Origin: Candidatus Saccharibacteria bacterium UBA2866
Lineage (GTDB): Bacteria; Patescibacteriota; Saccharimonadia; Saccharimonadales; Saccharimonadaceae
DNA: 7,881 nt
NCBI GenBank assembly: GCA_002350545.1
Contig: DEEY01000024.1
Span: forward strand, 69,883-77,763
Direction: 5' to 3'
Shown here: one piece after another, positions 1-6,599 of the stretch
How positions within the stretch are numbered: the first letter of the stretch is position 1
Layout of the letters: each line of letters begins with the position of its first letter
The notes under the pieces: model-generated
What the model saw: the letters and a program-made list of their open reading frames with translations, nothing else
What the model was told of the DNA's origin: nothing
The model's database searches: none
Program-made: the position numbers and the translations under genes

Positions 1-458
1 GCCCAAGGAGCCATTATGATATACTTTGACCATTCCGATCTAGGGTTTAACGATTGGGAATTAATTGTTACACCTTTTCCATTAATCCGTCTATACCCAC
101 CCATCACAATATCATATCCATCTCCACTTTCAATTTCTTCTACATAATTCTTCAAATATCCGTCATTCACATAATCATCGTTGTCAACGAACATCAAATA
201 CTCTCCTTTTGCTTCCGTCATTCCCCTATTACGGGCTTTTGCAATGCCTTGGTTTTTCTGTGATATCATTTTTACCCTTTTGTCTTTCTTCGAATACTTT
301 TCTATTATCTTCTTCGAATCATCACTTGAGCCATCGTTTACCATAATTAATTCAAAATCCCTATAATCTTGGTTTAACAATGATTCAAGAATCCTTGCTA
401 AATACTTCTCCGCATTATAAACTGGGCAAATTATTGAAAGTTTAGGCAGACTTTTCAT
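1..458 (-). CDS. Glycosyltransferase family 2 (GT-A fold), C-terminal part outside the window
   Basis: This reading frame is open from an ATG at 458 to the left edge, giving 152 codons of the N-terminal catalytic domain with no stop. The residues fit a GT2 nucleotide-sugar transferase. An opening strand leads to CPVYNAEKYL (11-20), the NDGSSDDS nucleotide-binding turn is at 41-48, a NQGIAKARNRG segment at 69-79, and the metal-binding DxD-type motif DNDD at 92-95. It would transfer a sugar from a nucleotide-sugar donor to a surface glycan at the cytoplasmic face of the membrane. Donor and acceptor cannot be read from the sequence. The start lies inside the 3' end of the upstream glycosyltransferase gene (17-base overlap), so the two are probably co-transcribed and translationally coupled. 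A GGAG ribosome-binding site sits 9 bases before the ATG. The family call is firm; the acceptor-specificity half is missing. Confidence 0.93.
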   Translation of the reverse strand, partial: MKSLPKLSIICPVYNAEKYLARILESLLNQDYRDFELIMVNDGSSDDSKKIIEKYSKKDKRVKMISQKNQGIAKARNRGMTEAKGEYLMFVDNDDYVNDGYLKNYVEEIESGDGYDIVMGGYRRINGKGVTINSQSLNPRSEWSKYIIMAPW

Positions 459-1317
459 TATTCTCTACTCCATACACTTTTTTAATCCTTAGTTCCTCCA
501 GCTTCATCCATTTCTTAACTTCGTCCGAAATTACAAAATTCCTCAAAAACCACCTGTGCATTTCGCACACCTCATTATAATGTCCCCAATCTCTCTTCGA
601 CTCACTGGTCTTGCTTTTTCCGTGTATCCTAAACTTATTTAAAGACTTTCTGTTATACGCAATTTTCCCATTCTCTAATACCTTTGCATAGAAATACCAA
701 TCGCCTGTCTGTATAAATTTTAACGTCCTTTCTAAGTATTTCAAAAACTTTTTATCATATTTAAATACCACTGCCGATACATTTGGTATTGTACACCTAA
801 TCGCCATAATCTCTCCAATTTCTTTTTTACCATCTTTTATATAATTATCCTTATAGCGACCTGTTTTTTCTTTGTCTCGTGACCATCTAAAACTCGGAGC
901 TATCATTAAACCCCAGCTATTAATAATTGCTGACTCTGTATAAGACAGTACAACTTTCGAATCATCAAACCCCTTCATTACTTCTTCTAAAAATAGTGGG
1001 GAACACAAATCATCTGCCTCTGCTATCCATATATAATCTCCTGTCGCCAATTCAAAACCTTTCTTCCATTGTGACATCGCTTTACCAGAATTTTTTTCAT
1101 TTCTCGCAAAACTCACTTTTATCTCTGGATACCTCTCTCGTACTTCCGTCAATTTTTTTTCAATTTTTTTTACACTATTATCAGAAGAGCAATCATCCAG
1201 CACAATCAGCTCATATATCGGATAAGTCTGATTTATTACCGAATCAATCCGCCGAGTAATATATCTACCATAATTATAATTTGGCACTACCACCGACACT
1301 CTTTTTCTATCTATCAT
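442..1317 (-). CDS. Glycosyltransferase family 2, 291 aa
   Basis: This is a complete single-domain GT2 enzyme with a GT-A Rossmann-like start (VSVVVPNYNYGRYI, 7-20). It has the nucleotide-binding turn DDCSSDNS at 41-48 and the metal/diphosphate motif EADD at 100-103 after GDYIWIA. A later TGDWYFY segment at 204-210 occupies the place where related enzymes carry the ED/GD acceptor-side acid, and FRIHGKSKT at 229-237 closes the catalytic domain. A short charged tail follows, and no transmembrane segment is seen. The likely role is adding one sugar to a surface polysaccharide or lipid-linked oligosaccharide. It is first in a minus-strand pair with the GT2 gene at 458. The ATG at 1317 follows an extended -10 box by only 7 bases, so the mRNA is predicted to be leaderless or nearly so. 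The only SD-like bases (AGG) would fall upstream of or at the transcript start. The sugar specificity is unknown. Confidence 0.93.
   Translation of the reverse strand: MIDRKRVSVVVPNYNYGRYITRRIDSVINQTYPIYELIVLDDCSSDNSVKKIEKKLTEVRERYPEIKVSFARNEKNSGKAMSQWKKGFELATGDYIWIAEADDLCSPLFLEEVMKGFDDSKVVLSYTESAIINSWGLMIAPSFRWSRDKEKTGRYKDNYIKDGKKEIGEIMAIRCTIPNVSAVVFKYDKKFLKYLERTLKFIQTGDWYFYAKVLENGKIAYNRKSLNKFRIHGKSKTSESKRDWGHYNEVCEMHRWFLRNFVISDEVKKWMKLEELRIKKVYGVENNEKSA
468..471 (-). promoter_or_regulatory. Ribosome-binding site of the downstream GT2 gene
   Basis: Read on the minus strand this is GGAG, 9 bases before the ATG at 458, and it lies inside the end of the upstream GT2 gene. It supports the ATG at 458 as the start and a coupled pair of genes. 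Confidence 0.5.
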
Positions 1318-1324
1318 AATCCTA

Positions 1325-1333
1325 ATTATAACA
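1325..1333 (-). promoter_or_regulatory. Extended -10 promoter of the leftward GT2 pair
   Basis: On the minus strand these bases read TGTTATAAT, a perfect extended -10 (TGN plus TATAAT). The last T is separated from the ATG at 1317 by seven bases (TAGGATT). Initiation about 7 bases past the -10 would therefore fall on or just before the start codon. No convincing -35 is present at 17-base spacing (TAGCAC), as is usual for extended -10 promoters. Confidence 0.65.
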
Positions 1334-1348
1334 AAATACCCTTAATTG

Positions 1349-1357
1349 TGCTATAAT
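1349..1357 (+). promoter_or_regulatory. Extended -10 promoter of prs
   Basis: TGCTATAAT is a perfect extended -10 box. Its predicted transcript start near 1364 leaves a leader of about 20 bases holding the Shine-Dalgarno sequence of prs. The -35 position at 17-base spacing (1329-1334, TAACAA) is poor and overlaps the -10 box of the opposite promoter. Confidence 0.65.
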
Positions 1358-1370
1358 TAGCCCAATAAAC

Positions 1371-1377
1371 AAAGGAG
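1371..1377 (+). promoter_or_regulatory. Shine-Dalgarno sequence of prs
   Basis: AAAGGAG lies 6 bases before a GTG codon at 1384. It is the best ribosome-binding site in the window and decides the non-ATG start of prs. Confidence 0.8.
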
Positions 1378-1383
1378 CTTCCA

Positions 1384-2367
1384 GTGGCAGATTTCAACAT
1401 TGTTTCTGGCGGAGTTTATCCTAAGCTCGCCAGCGGAATTGCTAAAAAACTAAATAAAAAACTTTTAAAAGTCGAGTTAAAACGTTTCGCCAACGGAGAA
1501 CGCTATATTCGTTATGAAGAGCCTGTTCGCCAAAAAGACTTGTTTATCATCCAATCCTTTGCAGAAGTCAATGGGTATTCCCTCAATGACGCAATCATTG
1601 AATTATGCTTATTAATTGATGCCGCCAAGCGTGCTTCCGCGCGCGAAATCACAGTCGTATTGCCCATCCTGCCGTATGCAAGACAAGACCGTAAGGCTCG
1701 CAATCGTGAACCAATTTCAATTTCAGTAATCCTAAGAACCCTGGAGATGCTAGGAGTCAGTAGGATCATAACTATCGACCTGCATTCAGCTCAAACTCAA
1801 GCCATATTCAGTCAACCATTCGACCATCTAATAGCTTCCCCGCTAATAACAGCAACTCTCCAAAAACTTACAGCAAATGATAAATCAGCATATCTTCTAG
1901 TATCCCCTGATGCTGGCCGCGCTAAAGAAACCGAACAGTACGCCGAAGATCTAGATTTAGAGTATTTACATCTACCGAAATCACGTAGCCGTGAGAACTC
2001 GAGCCATATTAAACGCCCATCAAACATCACTGGCGTCCAAAACAAAAAGTGTATCATTATCGACGATATGATTGACACCGGCGGAACCTTAATTACCGCA
2101 GCTACAACTCTAAAAAATTCGGGAGCTAAAGACATCATCGTAGCAACTACCCACGGAATTTTATCCAACGATGCCGCCACTCGCTTCAAAGAATCTCCAA
2201 TCTCTTCACTTTACATTGTAGACACACTGCCACAACACGAACACCAAGCCATACTTGGCAAAAAACTCAAAATTATTTCGGTAGCTCCGCTCATTGCTGA
2301 AGCTATCGACCGCATCTCAAAAGGCGACTCCCTCGATTTTATGTTTAAAGGCAAGAATAACAGATAA
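1384..2367 (+). CDS. prs: Ribose-phosphate pyrophosphokinase (PRPP synthetase), 327 aa
   Basis: This cytosolic enzyme makes 5-phosphoribosyl 1-diphosphate from ribose 5-phosphate and ATP, feeding purine, pyrimidine, NAD, histidine and tryptophan pathways and base salvage. The length fits class I enzymes (about 310-320 aa). Visible motifs are RFANGE (34-39, ATP-site strand) and PYARQDRK (97-104, the nearly invariant ATP-binding segment). IDLHSAQTQ follows at 131-139, with the metal-binding histidine at 134. SPDAGRAK is at 174-181 and the PRPP-binding loop IIIDDMIDTGGTL at 224-236. The flexible catalytic loop reads PKSRSREN (198-205) where well-known enzymes have KRR, so the lysine and second arginine are kept but the first arginine is serine. 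The start is the GTG at 1384, placed by a strong SD. Arginine codons are 15 of 19 CGT/CGC, unlike the adjacent glycosyltransferase gene at 2373-3431. It is divergent from the GT2 pair and ends 5 bases from the convergent GT4-type gene. Confidence 0.97.
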   Translation: MADFNIVSGGVYPKLASGIAKKLNKKLLKVELKRFANGERYIRYEEPVRQKDLFIIQSFAEVNGYSLNDAIIELCLLIDAAKRASAREITVVLPILPYARQDRKARNREPISISVILRTLEMLGVSRIITIDLHSAQTQAIFSQPFDHLIASPLITATLQKLTANDKSAYLLVSPDAGRAKETEQYAEDLDLEYLHLPKSRSRENSSHIKRPSNITGVQNKKCIIIDDMIDTGGTLITAATTLKNSGAKDIIVATTHGILSNDAATRFKESPISSLYIVDTLPQHEHQAILGKKLKIISVAPLIAEAIDRISKGDSLDFMFKGKNNR

Positions 2368-2372
2368 CTACT

Positions 2373-3431
2373 CTATTTACCATCCCCAAAATAATTGTAC
2401 GCCGCTTCTACTTCTTTCGAAAACTCTTTCCCATAATAATGCTTCAAGACATACTCATATGCACGTTTTGCAATTTTTCTATTCTCTTCCGGGTGTTCAT
2501 ATAAGTATTCTAGCTTATTCTGCCATTCCCCAACTCGCGCCAAAAACCCGTTTTCGCCATCTGAAATCGCCTTCTTAAAAACATATGTTGGTGACGCAAT
2601 AGTTGTTGTTTCTACCACTGCCGCCTCAAAAAACTTCAACTCCGATTTACAATTTGTAAAGTCATTCACTATAAGTGGAGCGAGATTAACATCGACTTTC
2701 GCAATCAATTCCAATAGCTTTAAATAATCCACCTTAGCAAACGCTTTAACCCTACCGTCATCAATCATCCTTTTCATCTCATCTGAATAACTCATATCAC
2801 CTATCACTTTTAACGTCACATCATCATGGGACTTCAAAAAACCTATTAGCTCTGGCTCAATTAACCTAAAGTCATTTGCATGCGTCGGCGAACCACTAAA
2901 ATAACCTACCAAGAAGCATCCCCTACTCTTTTTCTCATTCTTTATTTTCTCTGAACTGTCAACCTGTTTTTTATTCAACGAATTCGGTATCACTTTATAA
3001 GGCTTTCCAAAACTCTTTTTTAACTTTCTCCCCAAATAATCATTTGTACACAAAAACCCATCTACCCTCTTCGCAATTCTTCGAATTCCCCAAAAATACC
3101 CCGCCCAATAAAATATATTTTTCTCTCCTACAGTACTATACACTAGTTTCAAGTCTCTATAATCAAACACTAAATCATCTATATCAAATAATACTTTTAT
3201 CCCAACTCGCTTCGCCTTTTTAGTCAACTTTAAAACCAAATTATCCTTTGCTGTTTGCCTTTCAATCACTATTAACGAATAAGTCTCTAGCTCTAAATCA
3301 TCAAGGCCCGACTTTAACACATATTCTACCTTCCATTCATCACTGTCCCTCAAAACCTCCATGAGATTCTCTACTCTATATCTAAATTGAGGAGCCCTCT
3401 TGTCTTCTACTATATATAATACTTTTTTCAT
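2373..3431 (-). CDS. GT4-type (GT-B fold) glycosyltransferase, 352 aa
   Basis: The length and motifs fit a GT-B retaining-type transferase. An N-terminal domain holds FRYRVENL (16-23) and the FDIDDLVFD segment (82-90). A linker strand ends in VIPNSL (147-152). The C-terminal donor domain begins near GYFSGSPTHANDF (176-188). The donor-site acid region KSELKFFEAA (262-271) has the glutamate spacing typical of GT4 enzymes. It probably adds a sugar to the glycan built by its operon partners. The ATG at 3431 shares its A with the TAA stop of the preceding gene (TAATG), so translation is likely coupled. No clear SD is seen. Arginine codons are 14 of 18 AGA/AGG. The 3' end stops 5 bases from the end of prs on the other strand, with no room for a separate terminator. 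Substrate is unknown. Confidence 0.9.
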   Translation of the reverse strand: MKKVLYIVEDKRAPQFRYRVENLMEVLRDSDEWKVEYVLKSGLDDLELETYSLIVIERQTAKDNLVLKLTKKAKRVGIKVLFDIDDLVFDYRDLKLVYSTVGEKNIFYWAGYFWGIRRIAKRVDGFLCTNDYLGRKLKKSFGKPYKVIPNSLNKKQVDSSEKIKNEKKSRGCFLVGYFSGSPTHANDFRLIEPELIGFLKSHDDVTLKVIGDMSYSDEMKRMIDDGRVKAFAKVDYLKLLELIAKVDVNLAPLIVNDFTNCKSELKFFEAAVVETTTIASPTYVFKKAISDGENGFLARVGEWQNKLEYLYEHPEENRKIAKRAYEYVLKHYYGKEFSKEVEAAYNYFGDGK

Positions 3432-5263
3432 TATTTTTTCTTTCTATCTAACATGAACGGTCCGTCAAGCGAATAGTTAGCATTATAGTATTTATCATTT
3501 ACTAAATCCTCTCCCCATTTATCCTGCATATACAAAACTTCACGTTGGAATCTTTCCTTTTTACCCGGTGCCATATCCGTCCCTCTAGATTTTGACTCAT
3601 AATGATATAGTTCCACCATCGGAAGCATTATATTAAAATATCCTTTTTTAAGCAGCTTCATGTTAAAATCAATGTCATTGAAAGCCACTTTCAAGTCTTC
3701 CTCAAGCCCACCAACTTCCTCAAATTTTTTCTTTTCTACACATAAACACGCTGCAGTCACTGCACCTATATTATAGGGGACCCTCATTCTCCCATATATA
3801 CCAATTTCATCTCTCTTCTCATTCAAAAATATATGTCCAGCTACCCCACCCATACCCAACACCACACCGCCATGCTGCACCGTATTGTCCGGATACAAAA
3901 GCTTCGCACCAACTGCTCCCACATGCGGTTGCACAGCATAGCCCACCATTATAGTTATCCATTCTGGAGTAATCACCTCAGTATCATTATTTAGTAAAAT
4001 AACCACTTCTCCCTTTGCTTCCTTTACCGCCAAATTATTAATCCTAGAATAATTAAACTCCATGTCAGCATCCACTACTCTAAAATTCTTATGCTCCTTC
4101 TTGTATCTATTAAGTAATTCAAAAGTCTTTTCTTCTTCACTCCTATTATTAACAACTATTACCTCATAGTTTTTGTATGTAGTTTTCTCATATATTGATT
4201 TCAAACATGCTTCTGTAACATCGGCATAATCCTTCGTAGGAATAATAATCGATACCTTTGGCTCTTTCTTTACTCCATAAAACACTCGATAATATGTAGA
4301 CGGCAAGTCCTTCTCAACTTTAGCTCCCAGTTTTCTACGCTTCAATGCCGCTTCAATAGCTAGCTTGCCTTTATCATTTGCATAGTCCTTATTGTCCAGT
4401 TTAAGAGCAGTAGACCCTTCAGTCATTCGCCAATGATATAATACCTCAGGAATATGATATATTCTATCTGTCTTTTCTGATAGTTTTAATAATAAATCAT
4501 GATCCTGAGCTCCCTCCATTCCGACAGTAAATCCACCCACCTCTTTTACAAGTTTAGTCCTAGCCACTACTAAGTGGCAAATATAATTCAAGCTAAGTAA
4601 CGTGTCTGGCGACCAATCTGGCTTAAAATGCGGGTAGCACCTCGTCCCATGTTTATCAAGCTTATCTTCATCCGTATAGATTAAATCCAGCTTATTGTCT
4701 TTATTCAATACTTCTACCACCTTATATAAAGCGTCCTTCACCAACACATCATCGTTATCAATCAACGCCACATATTCTCCGCTTGCCATTTTTAATGCAT
4801 CATTCGTAGCTCGAGAAATATGACCATTCTTTTTCCGATACTTTATCTTAATCTTTTCATTCTCTTCAAATTCTTTTAAAGCTTCCAGCGTTTCCTTCTT
4901 CGTCGAAGCATCATTTACAATACATATTTCAAAATTTTTATAACTCTGATCTAAAATTGACTCTATACATTCACGTAAATATTTTTCTTCCACGTTATAT
5001 ACAGGCATCAAAATCGATATCAACGGATTATACTTAAGCTTCTTATATTTTATTTCTTCTTTATTTTCATTAAGCCACATATTATACTTTTTGATATCCA
5101 TCGGATTTATTAGCGGTGAACGGTCTGTCGCAATTCCCCACAGGTATCTTACTTCTTTTTTCCATATTTCTAGTGGTACCATAAAATGATACTTCTTCCA
5201 CAAAGACTTTACCCCTCGATAAATGTTTTTCGAAACAATTGTTATTCTGTTTTCTTTTTTCAT
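3431..5263 (-). CDS. Double-domain GT2 glycosyltransferase, 610 aa (rhamnosyltransferase/O-antigen type)
   Basis: An N-terminal region of about 80 residues (basic, with aromatic residues, no clear transmembrane helix) precedes two GT2 domains. Domain one starts at LISILMPVYN (81-90). It has the turn VNDAST (116-121), the DxD-type DNDD (169-172), GAQDHDLLLK (251-260) and a YHWR segment (276-279). Domain two starts at KVSIIIPTKD (336-345). It has VVNNRSEE (370-377), NNDTE (425-429), the FNDIDFNMKL acid cluster (528-537) and a terminal LYHYESKSRG (552-561). Both domains keep their metal-binding acids, so two active sites are likely. Such tandem enzymes are common in rhamnan, O-antigen and teichoic-type polysaccharide loci and can add two linkages. 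It is the middle gene of the operon, 36 bases after the GT4 gene, and overlaps the next gene by one base. The ATG at 5263 is fixed because an in-frame TAA lies just upstream. Confidence 0.92.
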   Translation of the reverse strand: MKKENRITIVSKNIYRGVKSLWKKYHFMVPLEIWKKEVRYLWGIATDRSPLINPMDIKKYNMWLNENKEEIKYKKLKYNPLISILMPVYNVEEKYLRECIESILDQSYKNFEICIVNDASTKKETLEALKEFEENEKIKIKYRKKNGHISRATNDALKMASGEYVALIDNDDVLVKDALYKVVEVLNKDNKLDLIYTDEDKLDKHGTRCYPHFKPDWSPDTLLSLNYICHLVVARTKLVKEVGGFTVGMEGAQDHDLLLKLSEKTDRIYHIPEVLYHWRMTEGSTALKLDNKDYANDKGKLAIEAALKRRKLGAKVEKDLPSTYYRVFYGVKKEPKVSIIIPTKDYADVTEACLKSIYEKTTYKNYEVIVVNNRSEEEKTFELLNRYKKEHKNFRVVDADMEFNYSRINNLAVKEAKGEVVILLNNDTEVITPEWITIMVGYAVQPHVGAVGAKLLYPDNTVQHGGVVLGMGGVAGHIFLNEKRDEIGIYGRMRVPYNIGAVTAACLCVEKKKFEEVGGLEEDLKVAFNDIDFNMKLLKKGYFNIMLPMVELYHYESKSRGTDMAPGKKERFQREVLYMQDKWGEDLVNDKYYNANYSLDGPFMLDRKKK

Positions 5264-5288
5264 AGCCTTATCTCTTTCAGCATCCTTT

Positions 5289-5297
5289 ATTTTATCA
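5289..5297 (-). promoter_or_regulatory. Possible internal extended -10 promoter
   Basis: On the minus strand this reads TGATAAAAT, a TGN plus TAAAAT box with one mismatch to consensus. It spans the stop codon of the WsaF-like gene. It could start a transcript near 5282 for the last two operon genes. In such AT-rich DNA a chance match is quite possible. Confidence 0.3.
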
Positions 5298-5299
5298 AA

Positions 5300-6532
5300 T
5301 TATCTCTTAAATACTAAATACCTAACTTTCAAATATATTCTCTGAGGTATCGTCAAATTTTTTCTCCACTTTTCATCTTCCTCCTTTCTCTTCAAATCTT
5401 CTTTTTCTTTTTCAATTTCTTCTTCAGTCCTAAAATACACTCTCGACAAAGAATAATCAACTTTCATCGGTTTTACAGGCTTCTTTTTATAGCTTCTACC
5501 ATATTTATTCTCGAAATTCTTTTTACCATTAATACAATCTTTCACCGCTTTCCCAAACTCATCAAAACCTTTTTCAAGCGGAAAATCCTTCATATATTTC
5601 ATCCCCCCTTCAGACAAAGCCTTTCTTAATTTGTCATTATCTAGTATTTCAATTAATGCCTTAGCCACAGCTTCCGCCGAAGGGACAGCCAAAACACACC
5701 CTCCATCCGGAAAATCATATAAATTGTTCTCTAAATATAAATCAACTACCGGCAACCCTGCTGCCATCATCTCAAATGGAACTCTTGATGGGTTTGATGA
5801 TGACATACATAATCCTACCTTGCATCTATTATATAAATCGTTGCATCCCTCCGTCGAAAGCAACCCTAAATGTTCCGTCTCAAGATTAAATGATATCTTC
5901 TTCCTTGATCCGTATAAATATATTTTCGTATCCGGTCTTTCTTTCTTCACAATTTGTAATGCCCTTAATCCCAACTCTGCACATCTTCTCGGCTTATCAG
6001 GCTGATAGATAAAGCAAACCGCATTTTCTCTTTCCACATCCTCATCTCTTTTATAAATGTCTTGATCCGCGCAAAAACTAAAATGCCTCATTTTGGCCCC
6101 AAACTCCACTTGAATCTTATTTGCCAACCATCGCCCTATCGATATTCCATCTAAACCATATTTGTATGATTTTTGCGCCTCTAAATAATTTTCTCCCATC
6201 GGAAAAAACCAAGGCTCAAAATCCTGGATGAAGTACATTTTTTTCGGGATATCTAGCTCTTCTACTATTTTTACCGTAGTATGAAACGTTGCTATTGCCG
6301 CATCATATTTTTTATGAAGTATCTCTCCAACATATACATCGCCCTCTAAAGCAAAATAATCTCGTTCAATTCTCTCCTTTATCTGCTCCCCAGTTTCATT
6401 GTCTGTCTTCCCTATTACATATAAATCGCATTTATAATCATTTTCAGCTAAATAATTCATATTCTGAAAAATCGTCCTATGACCTCCGCTTCCCAAGCCA
6501 AAGTCTGTACAAAACCACGCTATAGATTTCAT
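5300..6532 (-). CDS. WsaF-like GT4 rhamnosyltransferase, 410 aa
   Basis: The protein resembles the WsaF group of GT4 enzymes, named after a beta-1,2-rhamnosyltransferase of S-layer glycan synthesis. A GSGGHRT loop lies at 14-20, the group-typical FIQDFEPWFFPMG at 101-113 and the donor-side segment QPDKPRR at 177-183. SNPSRVPFEMMAAGLPVVD (246-264) contains the donor-binding glutamate region. The fold is GT-B, cytoplasmic, probably membrane-associated, and it would transfer a deoxyhexose such as rhamnose to the growing glycan. After the catalytic part comes a lysine/glutamate-rich helix (about 369-391, probable coiled coil) and a basic amphipathic end (IPQRIYLKVRYLVFKR, 395-410) that could dock on the membrane. 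It is first in the three-gene operon. The ATG at 6532 lies 6 bases after an extended -10 box, so the mRNA is predicted to be leaderless. The rhamnose call rests on family likeness only. Confidence 0.88.
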   Translation of the reverse strand: MKSIAWFCTDFGLGSGGHRTIFQNMNYLAENDYKCDLYVIGKTDNETGEQIKERIERDYFALEGDVYVGEILHKKYDAAIATFHTTVKIVEELDIPKKMYFIQDFEPWFFPMGENYLEAQKSYKYGLDGISIGRWLANKIQVEFGAKMRHFSFCADQDIYKRDEDVERENAVCFIYQPDKPRRCAELGLRALQIVKKERPDTKIYLYGSRKKISFNLETEHLGLLSTEGCNDLYNRCKVGLCMSSSNPSRVPFEMMAAGLPVVDLYLENNLYDFPDGGCVLAVPSAEAVAKALIEILDNDKLRKALSEGGMKYMKDFPLEKGFDEFGKAVKDCINGKKNFENKYGRSYKKKPVKPMKVDYSLSRVYFRTEEEIEKEKEDLKRKEEDEKWRKNLTIPQRIYLKVRYLVFKR

Positions 6533-6538
6533 ATTTTT

Positions 6539-6547
6539 ATTATAACA
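6539..6547 (-). promoter_or_regulatory. Extended -10 promoter of the three-gene glycosyltransferase operon
   Basis: On the minus strand these bases read TGTTATAAT, followed by six bases (AAAAAT) and the ATG at 6532. A transcript starting about 7 bases after the -10 would begin at the A of the start codon, with no leader and no ribosome-binding site. The box is identical to that of the GT2 pair at 1325-1333. Confidence 0.68.
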
Positions 6548-6555
6548 TGGAAGTG

Positions 6556-6564
6556 TGTTATAAT
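6556..6564 (+). promoter_or_regulatory. Extended -10 promoter of the licD-like gene
   Basis: TGTTATAAT is a perfect extended -10 box. A start near 6571 would leave about 29 leader bases before the ATG at 6600, with no visible Shine-Dalgarno sequence. A second AT-rich box, TATATA at 6586-6591, lies 8 bases before the ATG and could instead give a leaderless transcript. Confidence 0.6.
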
Positions 6565-6599
6565 TTCTTCAGAAAACCTTCACGATATATATCACCAAT

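Larger units (their letters stand above)
1322..1360. repeat. Near-perfect inverted repeat formed by two divergent -10 boxes
   Basis: The arms at 1322-1333 (CTAATTATAACA) and 1349-1360 (TGCTATAATTAG) are complementary at 11 of 12 positions around a 15-base spacer. Each arm holds one extended -10 box facing outward. The region could also be an operator for a dimeric regulator, but the promoter reading explains every conserved base. Confidence 0.6.
6539..6564. repeat. Perfect inverted repeat formed by two divergent -10 boxes
   Basis: ATTATAACA (6539-6547) and TGTTATAAT (6556-6564) are exact reverse complements, 9 of 9, around an 8-base spacer. Each arm is an extended -10 box facing outward, one toward the glycosyltransferase operon and one toward licD. 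Confidence 0.7.

Noticed and set aside
54..366. Two plus-strand open frames of 61-69 codons
   Set aside because: They lie antisense to a clear GT2 coding frame that is open from 458 to the edge, and have low-complexity, shadow-like products.
570..580. TATAAT-like hexamers inside coding regions, for example near 572 and 3482
   Set aside because: They lack the TGN extension in context and are expected by chance in AT-rich DNA. Only boxes placed just before gene starts were kept.
1512..2189. Minus-strand open frames of 85 and 125 codons
   Set aside because: They are antisense to the fully conserved prs frame and show no recognisable motif or start signal.
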